Source: Salinisphaera orenii subsp. orenii MK-B5 (GTDB lineage: Bacteria; Pseudomonadota; Gammaproteobacteria; Nevskiales; Salinisphaeraceae). Taken from it: 64,000 nt of DNA. Positions 63,604 to 64,000 of the stretch are shown piece after piece. Positions within the stretch are counted from its first letter, which is position 1. Every line of letters begins with the position of its first letter. Under the pieces are notes generated by a model. It was not told the origin of the DNA. It did not search any database and saw only the letters and a list, made by a program, of their open reading frames with translations. The stretch is taken from NCBI RefSeq assembly GCF_003788635.1, contig NZ_AYKH01000034.1, positions 62,001 to 126,000 on the forward strand, given 5' to 3'. The translations under genes and the position numbers were made by a program.

Positions 63604-64000
63604 ATGTTCATCATGCACATCGCCCTGCAGGGCTGTCTGCGCGCCCACGATGTCGAGTACGGCATCACCGCGGATACCGGCGGTCACATTCGCTACCTGC
63701 TCGAGCTCGTTCAGGCCTCCGCGCGCGATCCGGACGTGGAGCGCATCGAGATCGTCACCCGCGCCTTCGAGGCGGGTTTCACCGACGGCGACTATCGGCG
63801 CGGCTGCGAATACATCAACCCCAAGGTGCGCATCGTGCGCCTGCCCACGCCGGACCCGGGCTATCGCCCGAAAGAGCAGCTCTGGGACCAGCTGCCCGCG
63901 TTCGCCGACGCATTGGACGACCATATCGACGGCCTCGAGCGTGGCCCCGATCTGCTCCACGCGCACTACGCCGACGCCGGCGAGGTGGCCGCGCGCCTGA
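63604..64000 (+). CDS. Sucrose-phosphate-synthase-like glycosyltransferase, 3' end beyond window
   Basis: The first 132 residues of a GT4 enzyme are visible. MHIALQGCLR and ITADTGGHIRYLLELVQASA match the N-terminal UDP-sugar synthase fold of sucrose-phosphate synthases (the GG before the first helix binds the nucleotide sugar). IEIVTRAFEAGF and LLHAHYADAGEVAARL follow in family order. It would join UDP-glucose to fructose-6-phosphate to begin sucrose, a compatible solute in some halophiles. Related mannosylfructose-phosphate synthases are an alternative. AGGA lies about 11 bases before the ATG. Confidence 0.8.
   Translation, partial: MFIMHIALQGCLRAHDVEYGITADTGGHIRYLLELVQASARDPDVERIEIVTRAFEAGFTDGDYRRGCEYINPKVRIVRLPTPDPGYRPKEQLWDQLPAFADALDDHIDGLERGPDLLHAHYADAGEVAARL

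Overview
The window is GC-rich (about two thirds G+C by eye) and densely coded. It looks like a chromosomal segment of a gammaproteobacterium. Tail-specific protease Prc, an RlmM-type rRNA methyltransferase and a YccS-type membrane protein point to gammaproteobacteria. Acidic proteins and a sucrose-phosphate-synthase-like gene at the right edge would fit a halophilic, Salinisphaera-like organism, but I cannot confirm the genus from sequence alone. I see no rRNA, integrase, transposase, phage gene or CRISPR array. There is one tRNA gene, tRNA-Glu(CUC).

Layout. (1) 1-5731, minus strand: a HAD hydrolase cut by the window edge, glutathione-dependent formaldehyde-activating enzyme Gfa, protease Prc, and an RlmM/TSUP pair. 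(2) 6590-13688: YccS-like membrane protein, YrhK-like protein, tRNA-Glu, an operon of rhomboid protease, small membrane protein and FAD oxidoreductase, an MFS transporter and a DUF427 protein. (3) 13909-21546: an alcohol/polyol oxidation module. It has a fused dihydroxyacetone kinase, an AldA-type aldehyde dehydrogenase and a PQQ- and haem-containing alcohol dehydrogenase, then a strong terminator and a convergent AcoR-type sigma-54 activator. Upstream of aldA there is a textbook sigma-54 promoter with a candidate IHF site and three copies of a 14-bp palindrome. (4) 21780-33016: a decayed 2-hydroxychromene-2-carboxylate isomerase gene, then assorted transporters, regulators and oxidoreductases, including a GMC dehydrogenase with its Tat-exported partner. 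(5) 33052-46673: a lipase and a roughly 12-kb urea operon on the minus strand. Its order is allophanate hydrolase, urea carboxylase, GntR regulator, then UrtA-B-C-D-E. It starts from a second sigma-54 promoter whose predicted start lies at a GntR-like operator. (6) 46979-58984: a hypothetical gene, a flavodoxin-like protein, a LysR regulator, and a plus-strand catabolic cluster of SDR, acyl-CoA dehydrogenase, acyl-CoA synthetase and a complete branched-chain-type ABC transporter. (7) 59134-62643: four translationally coupled minus-strand genes, namely a glycosyltransferase, an acyl-CoA-dehydrogenase-like protein, a PIG-L deacetylase and a NodS-like methyltransferase. They probably form an undescribed glycoconjugate or lipid-modification pathway. 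(8) 63604 to the end: the start of a sucrose-phosphate-synthase-like glycosyltransferase.

Taken together, the window shows periplasmic alcohol oxidation under sigma-54 control, nitrogen scavenging from urea under sigma-54 plus GntR control, and uptake and CoA-activation of an unidentified organic acid. Several gaps of 0.4-1 kb hold no convincing gene. Many long antisense reading frames in this GC-rich DNA are shadows and are not annotated.
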